A DNA stretch of 64,000 nt from Akkermansiaceae bacterium (GCA_017798145.1 CP059069.1:2651226-2715225), one strand, 5' to 3'; numbered from the stretch's first letter, positions 1 to 9,332 are shown. Numbers and translations: made by a program. Notes: a model not told the origin generated them from the letters alone.

Positions 1-1
1 A

Positions 2-163
2 TTGTCTGATCTAGACCTTTCCTCAGTTCCCAATCTCATTTCACTTGATTGCAGAGATAATCAAATCATCGAATTGGACGTCCGTAATCTGTCGAATCTT
101 GAGACCTTGAAATGTGATCCGGCAACCCGTGTCGTTCAGCGTCCTGACCAGAACTTCAAATGA
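2..163 (+). CDS. C-terminal end of a leucine-rich-repeat protein (5' end outside window)
   Basis: Reading from base 2 there is an open frame of 53 codons with no start in the window, ending at TGA 161-163. It encodes about two repeats of the L-x-x-L-x-C/L-x-x-N-x-(I/L) type (LDLSSVPNLISLDCRDN, then LDVRNLSNLETLKC), the bacterial leucine-rich-repeat pattern common in Bacteroidota and Verrucomicrobiota surface proteins. The stop overlaps the start of the next gene as ATGA, so the two are probably co-transcribed and translationally coupled. What the missing N-terminal part holds cannot be seen. Such repeats usually serve protein-protein contact. Confidence 0.7.
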   Translation: MSDLDLSSVPNLISLDCRDNQIIELDVRNLSNLETLKCDPATRVVQRPDQNFK

Positions 164-1794
164 CAGACGACGTAAATTGGATCCTTCTCGACACAGAAAC
201 CACCGGCTTCGCCCGGCCTGTCTTTGCTGTGGATCTTGCAGCGCAGAAGATGTGCGGCTGGGAAAAGGACGGCGAGCCGTTCCGGCGGATGCTCAATCAC
301 GGGTGCAAGATTTCCGATGAGGCATCGCGGGTGCATGGGTATACCCGTGAGATTCTGGAGCGGGATGGGAGTCCCCCGGCGGAGGTTTACGGGGAGTTTG
401 CGGAGTATGCGGACGGTTTACCGGTGGTGGCCTACAATCTTGCATATGACTGGAACCGGGTGCTGTTGCCGGAGTGGAAACGACTGGGAATTTCCCCTAT
501 CGGCGCGCCGGGTTTCTGTGCCCTGAAGCTGGCGCAGCGGCTGCTCGATCCTGTGCCTGCGGGAAACTGCAAGCTCCAGACGCTGCGTCAATATTACCGC
601 TTGCCGGAGAGCGGGGCTCATACGGCGCTGGGTGACGTGCTGACGGTGATCGACCTGATGCAGCAGATGCTGCGGCCCTTGGCGGAGAAGCGCGGACTGG
701 ATACATGGGAGAAGATCGTGGGCTTCGCGGGCGACGATTGGTTTCCCTCGCGGCTCTCATTCGGCAAATTCAAGGGCAGGCTTTATCAGGAGGCGCGGGA
801 GGATGCGGAGCTGCGGGCGTGGCTGGAATGGTTGGCGGAGTCCTCGAACGGACGGAGTTCGGCGATGGGGCGCTGGTATCTCAGGCAACTTGAGAACGGC
901 TGCGGGCTGGAAGATGCGGCGTTTCTCGACCTGCAAATCCAGGGGGATACGGGCGGAGCCACCGTCGAGGCCGGGCTGGTGGTTTTCCAGCAACCGGAGC
1001 TGGAGCTTTACCAGCGGCTGGTGGAAGCGGCGCGGAACCGGCTGGCGGAGTTGGAGCTGGAATTCGGGATCGAGAAATCAAAGGTTGATTCGGTACGCTC
1101 CAGGCTCTTCGCGGCATTGCGAGCAAGCTATCAGGAACGCGACCGTCTGCGGCTGTTGGTGCAGTTCCGCAAGGCCTTCATCGAACGTCTGCTGGCGGAA
1201 GGCGAGGAAGCCGCCGGAGCGACGAAGGACGACTATCAGCGCGAGGCGGCGGGGAAGGATCGGGAATATGATTCCACGGCATCGGCGCTGGAGGGGAAAC
1301 GGGAACTTAACGACGACGAAACAGAACGCCTGAAACGGCTTTGGAAAAAGCTCGTTCGGATGTTTCACCCGGATCTCTACGAGCACGATCCGGAAAAGCG
1401 CAAGACCTACGAACGGCTCACCCAGGCAATCAACGATGCCCGCGACCGGGGTGACATCGAGTTGCTGGAACTCATCGCGAAGGATACTCAGGCATTCATT
1501 CTCAAGCAAGGATGGGCAAGCATTGCCCTCGACGGCGAACGCGAGCTAAAGGATCTCCGGTCTCTTTACGTACACCTCCAGGCAAGTATCCTGGAGATGA
1601 TCGAGACTCTGGACGAATTGCGGACCAGTCCGGAGATGGAAATCTTCCAGGAAGTGGAACTGGACGAATCTGTAATCGAGCGGAACGCCGCTGCGCAGCG
1701 CGAGGAATTGAGGCAGGAGATCGAAGACCTGAAAGCCGAAGCGGAACGCGTGGCGGAAGAAGCGCGGGAGCTGGCGGGCGAGGTGCCGTTTTGA
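160..1794 (+). CDS. DEDDh 3'-5' exonuclease fused to a J-domain-like region
   Basis: 544 aa. The N-terminal 165 residues are an RNase T/DNA polymerase III epsilon-type exonuclease: DTETTG at 11-16 (D11, E13), D97 in an AYDW motif, and H154/D159 in HTALGD complete the five DEDDh catalytic residues. A charged, helical middle follows. Then comes a J-domain-like segment at about 388-435 with HPD at 403-405, and a coiled coil to the end. An intact HPD suggests it can engage an Hsp70. The ATG at 160 overlaps the stop of the upstream LRR gene (ATGA). The family link for each half is clear; the joint role is unknown, and processing of nucleic acid in a chaperone- or stress-linked setting is inference. 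Confidence 0.85.
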   Translation: MTDDVNWILLDTETTGFARPVFAVDLAAQKMCGWEKDGEPFRRMLNHGCKISDEASRVHGYTREILERDGSPPAEVYGEFAEYADGLPVVAYNLAYDWNRVLLPEWKRLGISPIGAPGFCALKLAQRLLDPVPAGNCKLQTLRQYYRLPESGAHTALGDVLTVIDLMQQMLRPLAEKRGLDTWEKIVGFAGDDWFPSRLSFGKFKGRLYQEAREDAELRAWLEWLAESSNGRSSAMGRWYLRQLENGCGLEDAAFLDLQIQGDTGGATVEAGLVVFQQPELELYQRLVEAARNRLAELELEFGIEKSKVDSVRSRLFAALRASYQERDRLRLLVQFRKAFIERLLAEGEEAAGATKDDYQREAAGKDREYDSTASALEGKRELNDDETERLKRLWKKLVRMFHPDLYEHDPEKRKTYERLTQAINDARDRGDIELLELIAKDTQAFILKQGWASIALDGERELKDLRSLYVHLQASILEMIETLDELRTSPEMEIFQEVELDESVIERNAAAQREELRQEIEDLKAEAERVAEEARELAGEVPF

Positions 1795-1807
1795 GAGGGG
1801 CGCGGAT

Positions 1808-2068
1808 TCAGACCTCCTCAATATCCACGATCCGTAGCTCTTTGACGGGGTGATCCGCCCAGAAGGCGACCAGAAGATCGCGGATGAGGATGAACTGCAC
1901 ATCGCGCCCGGTATCATCCGGCTCGGAATAGTCCCCGATTTGAGCCGGGCTGGCCGCAAGCTGATATAGCAGCCCGATCAGCTTCTTCTGGCGAGCTTTG
2001 GAAAGCGATAGAAGGAAGTCTGCTGCTTTGGATGACAGGACAGGCTCGTATGAGTGCCTTTCAGCCAT
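1808..2068 (-). CDS. putative RelE/ParE-like toxin of a type II toxin-antitoxin pair
   Basis: 86 aa from the ATG at 2068. It is small and basic, with the helix-helix-strand layout of RelE/HigB-type toxins: SKAADFLLSLSKARQKKLIG, then a QFILIRDLLVAFWADHPVKELRIVDIEEV-like C-terminal sheet. The conserved 'R-D-L-x-V-x-F' and 'I-x-D-I' pattern fits ParE/RelE superfamily cores. The start chosen overlaps the end of the upstream antitoxin gene by 8 nt (ATGGCTGA), typical of these operons. A longer form from 2116 is open but would overlap the antitoxin far more. Assignment rests on size, layout and pairing; no catalytic residue is diagnostic. Confidence 0.6.
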   Translation of the reverse strand: MAERHSYEPVLSSKAADFLLSLSKARQKKLIGLLYQLAASPAQIGDYSEPDDTGRDVQFILIRDLLVAFWADHPVKELRIVDIEEV

Positions 2069-2294
2069 GTCCGAGATCGGTGGCGAGTTTGGACAGGGGG
2101 GTTTTCTTTCCGGCATCCATTTCCCTCATGAGTTTGGAAATGCTTTTGCGCCCGCTTTTTGACTGATGCTTGAGTCTGAGCAGATAAGCAGACATTGCTT
2201 GACGATCCCGCTCCGACAAACGGGCGAGGCGTTGTTTCAAATCCAATTCGATCGAAGCAGTCATCCTGAAGAAAGATGTCCCATTTCCCGCCAT
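2061..2294 (-). CDS. putative antitoxin partner of the RelE-like toxin
   Basis: 77 aa, transcribed just ahead of the toxin and overlapping it by 8 nt. The N-terminus (ASIELDLKQRLARLSERDRQ) resembles a ribbon-helix-helix DNA-binding strand and helix. The C-terminus (KLMREMDAGKKTPLSKLATDLGHG) is polar and probably the flexible toxin-binding tail. An internal ATG at codon 11 would give a 67-aa form starting right at the ribbon strand, which may be the true start. Autoregulation of the pair by the antitoxin is usual for the class but no operator was identified. Confidence 0.55.
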   Translation of the reverse strand: MAGNGTSFFRMTASIELDLKQRLARLSERDRQAMSAYLLRLKHQSKSGRKSISKLMREMDAGKKTPLSKLATDLGHG

Positions 2295-2355
2295 GGGTCA
2301 ATCTTCGGGTATCATTTCAAGCACAGGACGAGATCACCGCAGGCTTTTCGATGCG

Positions 2356-2463
2356 AAGGCGCTCCGCGCCTTGCGTTCGGGGTGGCGTCTCCGCCGCCCG
2401 TGCAAGAGTCATTCATGCTGCGGGTGAAGACACCCGCTTGAAGTCAAGGCGCGGAGACGCGCC
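2356..2463. repeat. cluster of three GC-rich hairpins in an intergenic region
   Basis: Three perfect short inverted repeats occur within 108 bp: AAGGCGC/GCGCCTT at 2356-2372, GCGGGTG/CACCCGC at 2420-2437 and GGCGCG/CGCGCC at 2448-2463. They lie between the end of the histidine kinase gene and the start of the antitoxin, both on the minus strand. No T-run follows any of them, so they look more like REP-type interspersed hairpins than intrinsic terminators. They may still slow or end transcription from the kinase operon. Confidence 0.55.
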
Positions 2464-2553
2464 TACTCCCTCATGAAATCCGCTTAAAACAGCGCCATTC
2501 AACCCGGCTCATCCCAAATATCAAATCACCCAATCCCCAATTTCCCTTTCAGG

Positions 2554-4707
2554 CTAACCCTTCTTGCGGGATTTCCTTTTCCCGCCTTTTTCGGCTGGTA
2601 CTTCCACCCGGATGGTGGTGGGTTCGCCGGGCGCGGATTCCACCTGGAACACGCCGCCCATCATCTCGACGCGCTCCCTCATGCCGAGCAGGCCGAGGCG
2701 GTTCTTCCTTTTGCCGGTCGAGGTGCCGGTGTTGTCGAAGCCCTGCCCGTCGTCCTTGATTTCCATGCGGATCACGCCGTCAACGAGCCGGATGCTCACT
2801 TCCACCTGGCTGGCCTTCGCATGGCGAGCCACGTTGGTGAGCGCCTCCTGGGCGACGCGGAAAAGCCCCGTTCGCACGGTGTCCGTCGATTGCTCGATCC
2901 CGGCGAAGACCTTGAGCCTGACGCGGATGCCGGTCTCTTCCATGAATTGTTTTAGGAATGCCTGGAGGGTTGGGATCAGTCCCAGTTCGTCCAGCATGGT
3001 CGGGCGCAATTCCCTTGCGAAGCGATGCACGGTTTCGACTGCCTTTGACACCAGCTCATGGGTGCTCTCGACCCTCTTCTGGAGGCTTCTCGGATTTGCA
3101 GCGGCTCCACTGGACAAGGCCGCCATGTGGACATTGATGCCCACCAGGGTCTGGATGATCACGTCATGCAACTCGCGGCTGATGCGCTTCCGCTCGTCCT
3201 CCTGGGCATGCAGGAGCCGATGGGAAAGATTCCGCAATTTCATTTCCTGGCGGCGGGATTGTTTCAGCAAGCGGCTCTGCTCCAGCCTGGACGAGCGAAG
3301 ATCCGCCTCCACCGCGTGGCGCCTGACGATTTGCTGTTTCAGTTTCAGGTTCGATGCGCTCAGCACTTCCAAACGCCGCCGTGCGGCCTCGGCCTCGGCG
3401 CGCTCCGTGGTGTTTTCGAAAAAGCATACCACCCCGTATTCGTCGTCCGGCAAGGTGACCCGCTGGATCTGCCACTCGTAAACCTCCTTCACCCCGAGAT
3501 CCCGGCGTCGCTCGGCAAACGCGGGTGACCGGTAGGGCTCTCCGGTTTTGAGGGTGCGCCGGAATTCCCTGATGATCTGATCCGCAGCCCGCCGCGGCCA
3601 GACGGCGCGCACGATCTCGGAAAAATCCCGGCCGATCAGGGGGCCGACATTTTGGAAAACCGCCATTGCCGTCGGGTTGGCCTGTTGCATGCGGAAATCG
3701 GTGCTCACCACGTAAACGCCGACGGGTGCCTGTTCGATGAGGGAGGTGAAAAGAATCCCGCTCCGGCGCGATTTGTCTTCCGCGAGTTTGCGCGCCGTGA
3801 TGTCGCGGATGTTGCACTGGATGATGGAGTGGTCTCCCTCCTGATAGAGATTCGCCACCACCTCCACCTCGTGGAGCCGCCCGTCCTCGCTTTCCAGCGG
3901 CAGATCCTCGTAGCGGACTTCATGGTTCGTTTTTAGGTTGCGGAACATTTCGCGGCTCGCCGCCTCATCCTTGAGCAGGCCTATTTCGAAAAGCTCCTTG
4001 CCGATCAATTGCCCGCGCGGATAGCCCAGCAGCTTCGTCATGAACGGATTCGCATCGGTGATCCTGGAGGTTTCGGGATCGATGAGCAGGACGCCGTCGT
4101 GTGCCGCTTCGAAGAGGCGGCGGTAGCGGATTTCCGAAGCCAGCACCTGTTCCTCCGCCTGGGTTCGCTCGGTGATATCCATCACCACGGCGCTGCATTC
4201 CTCCCCGTTGGCCGAGCTCAGCACCTTGATGTTCACGATACGCGGCGGGGCGCTTCCGCTGGTGATCACGGTATCGATGGACTGCCTGGATCCCTCCCAG
4301 AAAGCCTTCTCAAGGAAGGCTTTGAAATCCGCCCGCATGTCAGGGGAAAGCAAAAGCGAGAAGGCACGTCCCGCAAGTTTCGCGCGATCGACGCCGGCCA
4401 GCAGGGAGCCGGTCAGGTTGGCAAGCCGGATGATCCCATCGGGTGCGAGGGTGAAATAGCCGACCGGTGCGAAATCATAGAGGTCGGTGTAAAGGTCGCG
4501 TTGCGTCTCCGCATCATCGCGGGCGCGACGGAGCTCCGCATTCTGCATCTCCAGCTCGATCTGGTGAACCTCCAGTTCGTGGAGCATGCGCCGGATGTCG
4601 GTCTCGGAATTGGGGGCGGCGGGTTTCGCAGTGGTTTCCTTGGCGCGCCGTTCGGCGCGGCGGCGCAAGTCGGCGTCCGTATCCTCGTTGTTCGGCTTCT
4701 TCGGCAT
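2554..4707 (-). CDS. PAS-PAS-PAS NarL-type (HisKA_3) sensor histidine kinase
   Basis: 717 aa from the ATG at 4707, the first start after the upstream stop (11-nt gap), so it forms an operon with the CheB/CheR gene. A short coiled coil (35-75) leads into three PAS domains at about 72-185, 190-308 and 315-437. Then comes a coiled coil and a HisKA_3 box with H514 in RISRELHD, and a HATPase_c domain ending near 700 (DDGQGFD; LGLLGMRERV). There is no transmembrane segment, so it should be cytosolic. HisKA_3 kinases phosphorylate NarL/FixJ-type regulators; the nearest such regulator on this side is the one at 20019-20696. A longer reading into the upstream gene frame is not meaningful. Confidence 0.88.
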   Translation of the reverse strand: MPKKPNNEDTDADLRRRAERRAKETTAKPAAPNSETDIRRMLHELEVHQIELEMQNAELRRARDDAETQRDLYTDLYDFAPVGYFTLAPDGIIRLANLTGSLLAGVDRAKLAGRAFSLLLSPDMRADFKAFLEKAFWEGSRQSIDTVITSGSAPPRIVNIKVLSSANGEECSAVVMDITERTQAEEQVLASEIRYRRLFEAAHDGVLLIDPETSRITDANPFMTKLLGYPRGQLIGKELFEIGLLKDEAASREMFRNLKTNHEVRYEDLPLESEDGRLHEVEVVANLYQEGDHSIIQCNIRDITARKLAEDKSRRSGILFTSLIEQAPVGVYVVSTDFRMQQANPTAMAVFQNVGPLIGRDFSEIVRAVWPRRAADQIIREFRRTLKTGEPYRSPAFAERRRDLGVKEVYEWQIQRVTLPDDEYGVVCFFENTTERAEAEAARRRLEVLSASNLKLKQQIVRRHAVEADLRSSRLEQSRLLKQSRRQEMKLRNLSHRLLHAQEDERKRISRELHDVIIQTLVGINVHMAALSSGAAANPRSLQKRVESTHELVSKAVETVHRFARELRPTMLDELGLIPTLQAFLKQFMEETGIRVRLKVFAGIEQSTDTVRTGLFRVAQEALTNVARHAKASQVEVSIRLVDGVIRMEIKDDGQGFDNTGTSTGKRKNRLGLLGMRERVEMMGGVFQVESAPGEPTTIRVEVPAEKGGKRKSRKKG

Positions 4708-4718
4708 GGCGTGGTGGA

Positions 4719-7446
4719 TCAGGTGTTGGCGGATCCCGGCGGTTTGCCATCGCCCTTCCGCGACCGTTTGCGTTCCTCCTTCAGGTCCACCCTTGCCTTG
4801 TCCAGCTTGGTGGACTGGCCGACCAGGCGTTTCTCGAGAGTGACCTGCATATCCTTCAGCTTTGCCTCCAGCGTCTTCGCGATGCTGATGTCCCAGAAAG
4901 TGATCACCACGCCATCGATGCGGTCGTCCTGCGTGCGATAGGGGCTGATGCGCACCGCGAACCAGCGTCCGTCCCGTGTGCTGACCGCGTTCTCGGCGAC
5001 TCCGAGTTTGCGCAAGACCTCGGAGGCGTCTTCGCTCAGCTCCGGGTAAAGCAGGTCGGATGCGAGGTCGGTGATGGGCCGACCGACATCGCCCGGAATG
5101 AGCTTGATGATCTTGGTGGCCTGCGTGGTGAAGCGGCGGACTTTGAGGTCGTTGTCGAGAAACAGGGTGGCGATGTCCGTGCTGTTGAGCAGGTTCTTCA
5201 TGTCGTTGTTCGCGCGGGACAACTCGTCGAGTTTCCCCTGAAGCTCGGAGTTCACCGTCTGGAGTTCCTCGTTCAGCGACTGCATCTCCTCCTTGGAGGT
5301 GGTGAGTTCCTCGTTGGTGGACTGCATCTCCTCGTTGGTGGACTGCATTTCCTCGTTGGCGGATTTGATTTCCTCCTGCGAGGTCAGCATTTTCTCCCGC
5401 GTGTTGACCAGTTCCGCACGGGTCTGTTGCAGCTCCCATTCGGATTCCGCCAGGCGGAGGCTGGCAGCGGGCCGCTTGCCTTTCGCGGGCGGGGACTTGG
5501 TTTCCGCAGGAGCCACGACGTCCCGGAACACGATCGTCACCAATCCGGCAAGAGGCTCGGCCTCCCCCATCCGTTCCACGGTCACGTCGGCAAACTGCGG
5601 CCCATCGTTGGTTCCGATCTTCAAGCCGCGCAAGGTCACCGGGCCCTCCTGCCGCAGGGATTTCTGGAACGCGGCGCCCAGATCGTAGCGCAGTCCCTCG
5701 CGGGCCATGGCGAAAATGTTCAGGTTCGCCTTGCCCACGGCGGGTTCGAGATATCTCCCGGTCTGGCTGCTGATGTAGAGGACGTTTCCCTGTTCGTTCA
5801 CGATCACCGTGGGCGGTGCGTAGCGCCGCTGGATCAATTGCTCCGCCTGCGTCTGGAAATTGAGATACGGCTTCTGCACAGTGCCGGCTCCCTTCCCGCC
5901 GATCAGCGCCGGGGCAAAGGAGGACGGAAACTCGATGGGCTCCGGCTGCACCGCGGGCTCCGTCCGCCGGAAGATCCGCGCCTTGATATTGGCGGTCGCA
6001 AACAGGTCGGTGAAATGGCCGACCGCCTCCGCGTTCCCCAACAACAGGATGCCACCCGGATTCAGGCTGTAGTGGAAAAGCGGAAGGATTTTTTTCTGCA
6101 GCTCCGGCGCGAGATAGATCAGCAGGTTCCGGCAACTCAGCAAATCCAACTTGGTGAACGGCGGATCCAGGATCAGGCTGTGGGGCGAAAAGATGACCAT
6201 TTCACGTATCTCCGCGCGCACCCGGTAACCGCTGTCCTCCTTGCTGAAAAAGCGGCGGAGTTGCTCCGGCGTCACATCCGCGGAGATGTTTTCGGGAAAC
6301 ACCCCTTGGCGAGCCTTGTCGATGGCATCGCGGTCGAGATCGGTGGCGAAGATCTGGAGTTTGAAGTTTTTCTTCGGCTCGAGTTTCTCCACCACCTCCC
6401 TGAACGCCATCGCGAGGGAATAGGCCTCCTCACCTGTCGAACAGCCCGCCACCCATGCCCTCAGCGCACCTTCCGGGCGGTTTGCGAGCAGGGCCGGCAG
6501 GGTCTCCTCGCGCAACGTTTTCCAAACCAGCGGATCCCGGAAAAAGGAAGTCACGCCGATGAGGAATTCCTTGAAAAGCAAATCCAGTTCCTGCGGGTTC
6601 TCCTGCAGGAAGCGCACGTAGCTTCATGATCTTGTCGAGCTGGTGGATGCCCATGCGCCGCTCGATCCGGCGGTAGAGGGTGTTCCGCTTGTAGAAGGTG
6701 AAGTCATGGCCGGTGCGGGTGCGCAGGAGAATGAGGATCTTGTCCATCGCGCTGCGCATCTTCTCTTCGACCACGTCTTCGGGTATGGTGGCGGTGGGCT
6801 TGTGCTTCAGATACGCAAGGATTTTCCCCGGCAGCTCCTCCACCGGTGCGACGATGTCCGCCAGGCCGGCATCGATCGCGCTGCGCGGCATGCTGTCGAA
6901 CTTTGCGGATGACGGCTCCTGCACCAGCACCAGCCCGCCCTTTTCCTTGATGTCCCGCAGGCCGAGCGTCCCATCGGAACACATGCCCGAAAGGATCACG
7001 CCGATACTCCGCTCCTGCTGGTCCAGCGCGAGTGAGCGCATGAAAAAATCGATGGGCAGCCGCAGGCCGCGTTTCTCCCCCGGCTCGAAAAGGTGCAACA
7101 CCCCGTGAAGGATGGACATGTCCTTGTTCGGCGGGATCACATAGACGCGATCCGGTCGCACCCGTGTGCGATCCCTGACCTGCACAACCTTCATCCGGGT
7201 GCTGCGCTGGAGGAGTTGCGCCATGAGGCCTTTGCGGGTCGGATCCAGATGCTGGACAATCACCACCGCCACCCCGCTCCCCATCGGGAGGTGCGCCAGG
7301 AATTGGTCGAGCGCCTCGAAGCCCCCGGCGGACGCACCGATCCCCACGATAGGGAAAGCGGCAGCAGGCGGCGGGGCCGGGCTTTCCTCAGCGACCGCAG
7401 GAGCAGGCGACTTGGGGCGTGGGGATGACGGGCTCTTCATTTTCAT
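4719..7446 (-). pseudogene. CheB-CheR-PAS fusion protein, interrupted by a one-base frameshift
   Basis: Two adjoining minus-strand frames make one protein of the well-known CheB methylesterase / CheR methyltransferase / PAS fusion family. The first (from ATG 7446 or 7440) carries CheB (GIGASAGGFEAL active-site Ser, QHLDP His, SGMCSDG Asp) and the start of CheR (RRIERRMGIHQLDKIMK). The second carries the rest of CheR (FLIGVTSFFRD; AGCSTGEEAYSLA S-adenosylmethionine loop; SCRNLLIYL), a long coiled coil of E-E-x-x-S-x-N-E-E repeats, and a PAS domain. The frames join exactly if one base near 6621 is removed. Otherwise the second half could only begin at a GTG at 6617. The break may be a true mutation or a sequencing error. 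Confidence 0.8.
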
Positions 7447-7594
7447 ACGACAGATGCCCAATGGCCTTTACTACGCGGTTGGTCGAATCGCAACGGCATT
7501 CAGCTTTGCAACCAGTCAACACCGTGCCCGCTCGGCATACGGCTCGCAATGCAATTCGTTTTCCGAACCAGAGCCATGGCTCCAAGCAAAGCAG

Positions 7595-8218
7595 TCATGA
7601 TGCATGCACGACCTCCCCCGCACCGACCAGCTCGATCAATCGTGGGGCTATCTCTTCCAATGGCAAAACGAAGTCAACGTCGCCGGTCTCGATCGCGGTT
7701 TGCGGCATGCTGAAATCCTGCGAAGTGGGGCGATCCTGCGCGATGACCGTCCCGCCATTGTCCTTGATGATGCCCACCCCGATTGACCCGTCCCCATCCC
7801 CCCCGGTGAGCACCACCGCGATGGCATTCCTTTTGTAAAGCGACGCCACCGAAGCAAACAGCGGTTCGGCCGATGGGCGCGCGAAATGGACTTTCTCCGC
7901 CGTTGCCGAAGAGATCTCGATGATGCCGCCCGACAGGACGAACATGTGATGGTTGGGCACGGCCACAAAGACGCTGGAATGGCATAACACGTCGCCGGTC
8001 TCGGCCTGCCTGACATCCAAGGGCGTGCGGCACTTCAGGATCTCGGCCAGAAGGCTCTTATGATCCGGCGAGAGATGCATGACGATGGCGATAGCCGCCG
8101 GAAAATCAGCCGGCAAGGCTGCCAGAATGACCGACAGCGCGTTTAGCCCGCCCACCGATGCGGCGATTGCGATGACGCATTGGGCTGGCTCGCAGGGGCT
8201 GTCTTTCATGGGTTGCAT
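7595..8218 (-). CDS. stand-alone CheB-type protein-glutamate methylesterase domain
   Basis: 207 aa from the ATG at 8218; upstream in-frame starts exist and the choice is uncertain. Only the CheB catalytic domain is present: the nucleophile in IAASVGGL, the His in MHLSPDH, and the Asp in LTGGDGDGSIGV, with no receiver domain. CheB hydrolyses methyl-glutamate esters on chemoreceptors; receiver-less copies often accompany CheB/CheR-PAS sensors in non-motile signalling. It lies 150 bp upstream of the CheB/CheR/PAS gene in the same direction, which fits one signalling unit. No receptor, CheA or CheW is in the window. Confidence 0.8.
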   Translation of the reverse strand: MQPMKDSPCEPAQCVIAIAASVGGLNALSVILAALPADFPAAIAIVMHLSPDHKSLLAEILKCRTPLDVRQAETGDVLCHSSVFVAVPNHHMFVLSGGIIEISSATAEKVHFARPSAEPLFASVASLYKRNAIAVVLTGGDGDGSIGVGIIKDNGGTVIAQDRPTSQDFSMPQTAIETGDVDFVLPLEEIAPRLIELVGAGEVVHAS

Positions 8219-8243
8219 CAAGGTGATGGAAATCCACAGACTT

Positions 8244-8268
8244 GCCATGGGGTGTATCCCTACCCCGC
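8244..8268. repeat. short interspersed repeat, ATGGGGTGTA-type copy 1
   Basis: A 25-bp sequence reading GCCATGGGGTGTATCCC then TACCCCGC. It differs by one base from the copy at 18114-18138 and is related to elements at 19153-19222 and 21124-21181. It lies between the CheB gene and the VapC-like gene. Confidence 0.6.
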
Positions 8269-8333
8269 TTCACGGGCGTGGCTGCTCTTTGCCGAAGGTG
8301 CTGTATCTTTTTCGTCCTTTGGATTTTTACGGC

Positions 8334-8780
8334 TTATGAAGTCAGAAGTCTCAGTTTCAGCCCGTCCTTTTCGTAGTTCCGGAAGTCCCGGTCAAGCGTG
8401 ACGAACTCCGCGTCGTGAAGGATGGCGAAGGCGGCGAGGTAGGCGTCCATCCAGACTTTGGGTGAGGAGGATGGTAGTCCGGCGAGGCGGTGCCAGAGCG
8501 GCTCCAAATCCGGAGCTTCGGCAAGCAGGTGGATTTTTGGCAGTTTGGCGAGCGAGGCAATCAGGCTCACCGCGTCCTGATTGGTGAATCCCTCAGCGCC
8601 GTAGGCACGGAGCAAGGCCGGGGTGGTGGCGAGGCGGAGGAAACTTTGCTGGCTCGCCCGGCAGAAGCAGGCGGGGGATTCCTCGGTGACTGCGTCGAAG
8701 ACCTGCTTCGCGAGGGAGTGATGCGGGTGGGCCGAGAACGTGAGTGCCAGCCACACGTTGGAATCAAAGAGCGAGTCCAA
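8334..8780 (-). CDS. PIN-domain toxin, VapC type
   Basis: 148 aa if it starts at the TTG at 8780, which overlaps the antitoxin stop by 17 nt and places the first PIN aspartate correctly (LFDSNVWLAL). An ATG at 8834 would add 18 residues inside the antitoxin gene. The other acidic residues of the PIN metal site are seen in KVWMDAYLAAFA and FVTLDRDF. VapC toxins are Mg2+-dependent RNases that cut tRNA or rRNA until bound by their antitoxin. The gene follows its antitoxin directly, as in standard vapBC operons. Confidence 0.8.
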   Translation of the reverse strand: MDSLFDSNVWLALTFSAHPHHSLAKQVFDAVTEESPACFCRASQQSFLRLATTPALLRAYGAEGFTNQDAVSLIASLAKLPKIHLLAEAPDLEPLWHRLAGLPSSSPKVWMDAYLAAFAILHDAEFVTLDRDFRNYEKDGLKLRLLTS

Positions 8781-9066
8781 GGCGCTGGAGATCTTCCTGT
8801 TGTAAGGTTTCCTGCTCAAGGGAGAGCAATTCATCGACCGTCATCCGACTGACCGGGGCGTCCGCGGCACACCGAACCACCGGCAGACCGTCTGCCTGGA
8901 TCTCGATCCGGGGCTTGGCGGGCATTGGCTTTGACGTCGCCCCTTGGTCCGCGAGTCCACGTTTCAAAAGATCGGCTGCAACATCCTTGAGCTTCCGACC
9001 CTCATGCACGGCCCGGAGTTTCATTGCCCGCACCAAATCGGGAGGAAGATCGAAGGTGGCTTTCAT
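8764..9066 (-). CDS. VapB-like antitoxin, ribbon-helix-helix type
   Basis: 100 aa from the ATG at 9066. The start is chosen because the ribbon-helix-helix begins immediately (MKATFDLPPDLVRAMKLRA). The upstream extension is low-complexity and lies in a repeat-like intergenic region. The middle is basic and linker-like; the C-terminus (MTVDELLSLEQETLQQEDL) is acidic and helical, fitting the toxin-binding tail. It lies just ahead of and overlaps the PIN toxin gene. Confidence 0.75.
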   Translation of the reverse strand: MKATFDLPPDLVRAMKLRAVHEGRKLKDVAADLLKRGLADQGATSKPMPAKPRIEIQADGLPVVRCAADAPVSRMTVDELLSLEQETLQQEDLQRLGLAL

Positions 9067-9184
9067 AGGGGAAACTTGCTGGTTTTCTGGTTTCCTGTCA
9101 AATCCCCTGTTGGCGCTGCCAAGCTCGCGGAGAATGCACCGGCGGCGCTCGTTCGCGATGGTGCTAAACCTAAATTCAGATATG

Positions 9185-9316
9185 AGAACCACGGATGACA
9201 CGGAAAGCACGGATCTAGAGGCACTTATGAAATCCATCCCGATCACCCAGAGGGTTAGTCGCACAGTCAATGTAACTCACTGATTATCCGTGTATATCCG
9301 TGAAATCCGTGGTTCC
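9185..9316. repeat. inverted repeat built of CACGGAT units
   Basis: The left arm (9185-9214) contains GAACCACGGAT, ACGGA and CACGGAT in a row; the right arm (9284-9316) contains ATCCGTG, ATCCGTG and ATCCGTGGTTC. The arms can pair across about 70 bp. They lie between the antitoxin start and the end of the glucan synthase gene. Repeated CCACGGATN motifs of this kind occur between genes in many environmental bacteria; the role is unknown. Confidence 0.55.
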
Positions 9317-9332
9317 TATTTTCCTTTCTAGG

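Noticed and set aside
4708..6135. Open frame extending the histidine kinase upstream to about 1190 aa
   Set aside because: The extension is read out of frame across the CheR/PAS coding region, is Arg/Gly/His-rich and lacks domain character. The kinase starts at 4707.
4467..6629. 720-codon plus-strand open frame opposite the signalling genes
   Set aside because: It is an antisense shadow in high-GC DNA. The minus strand has clear CheR, PAS and kinase motifs, and the plus frame has none.
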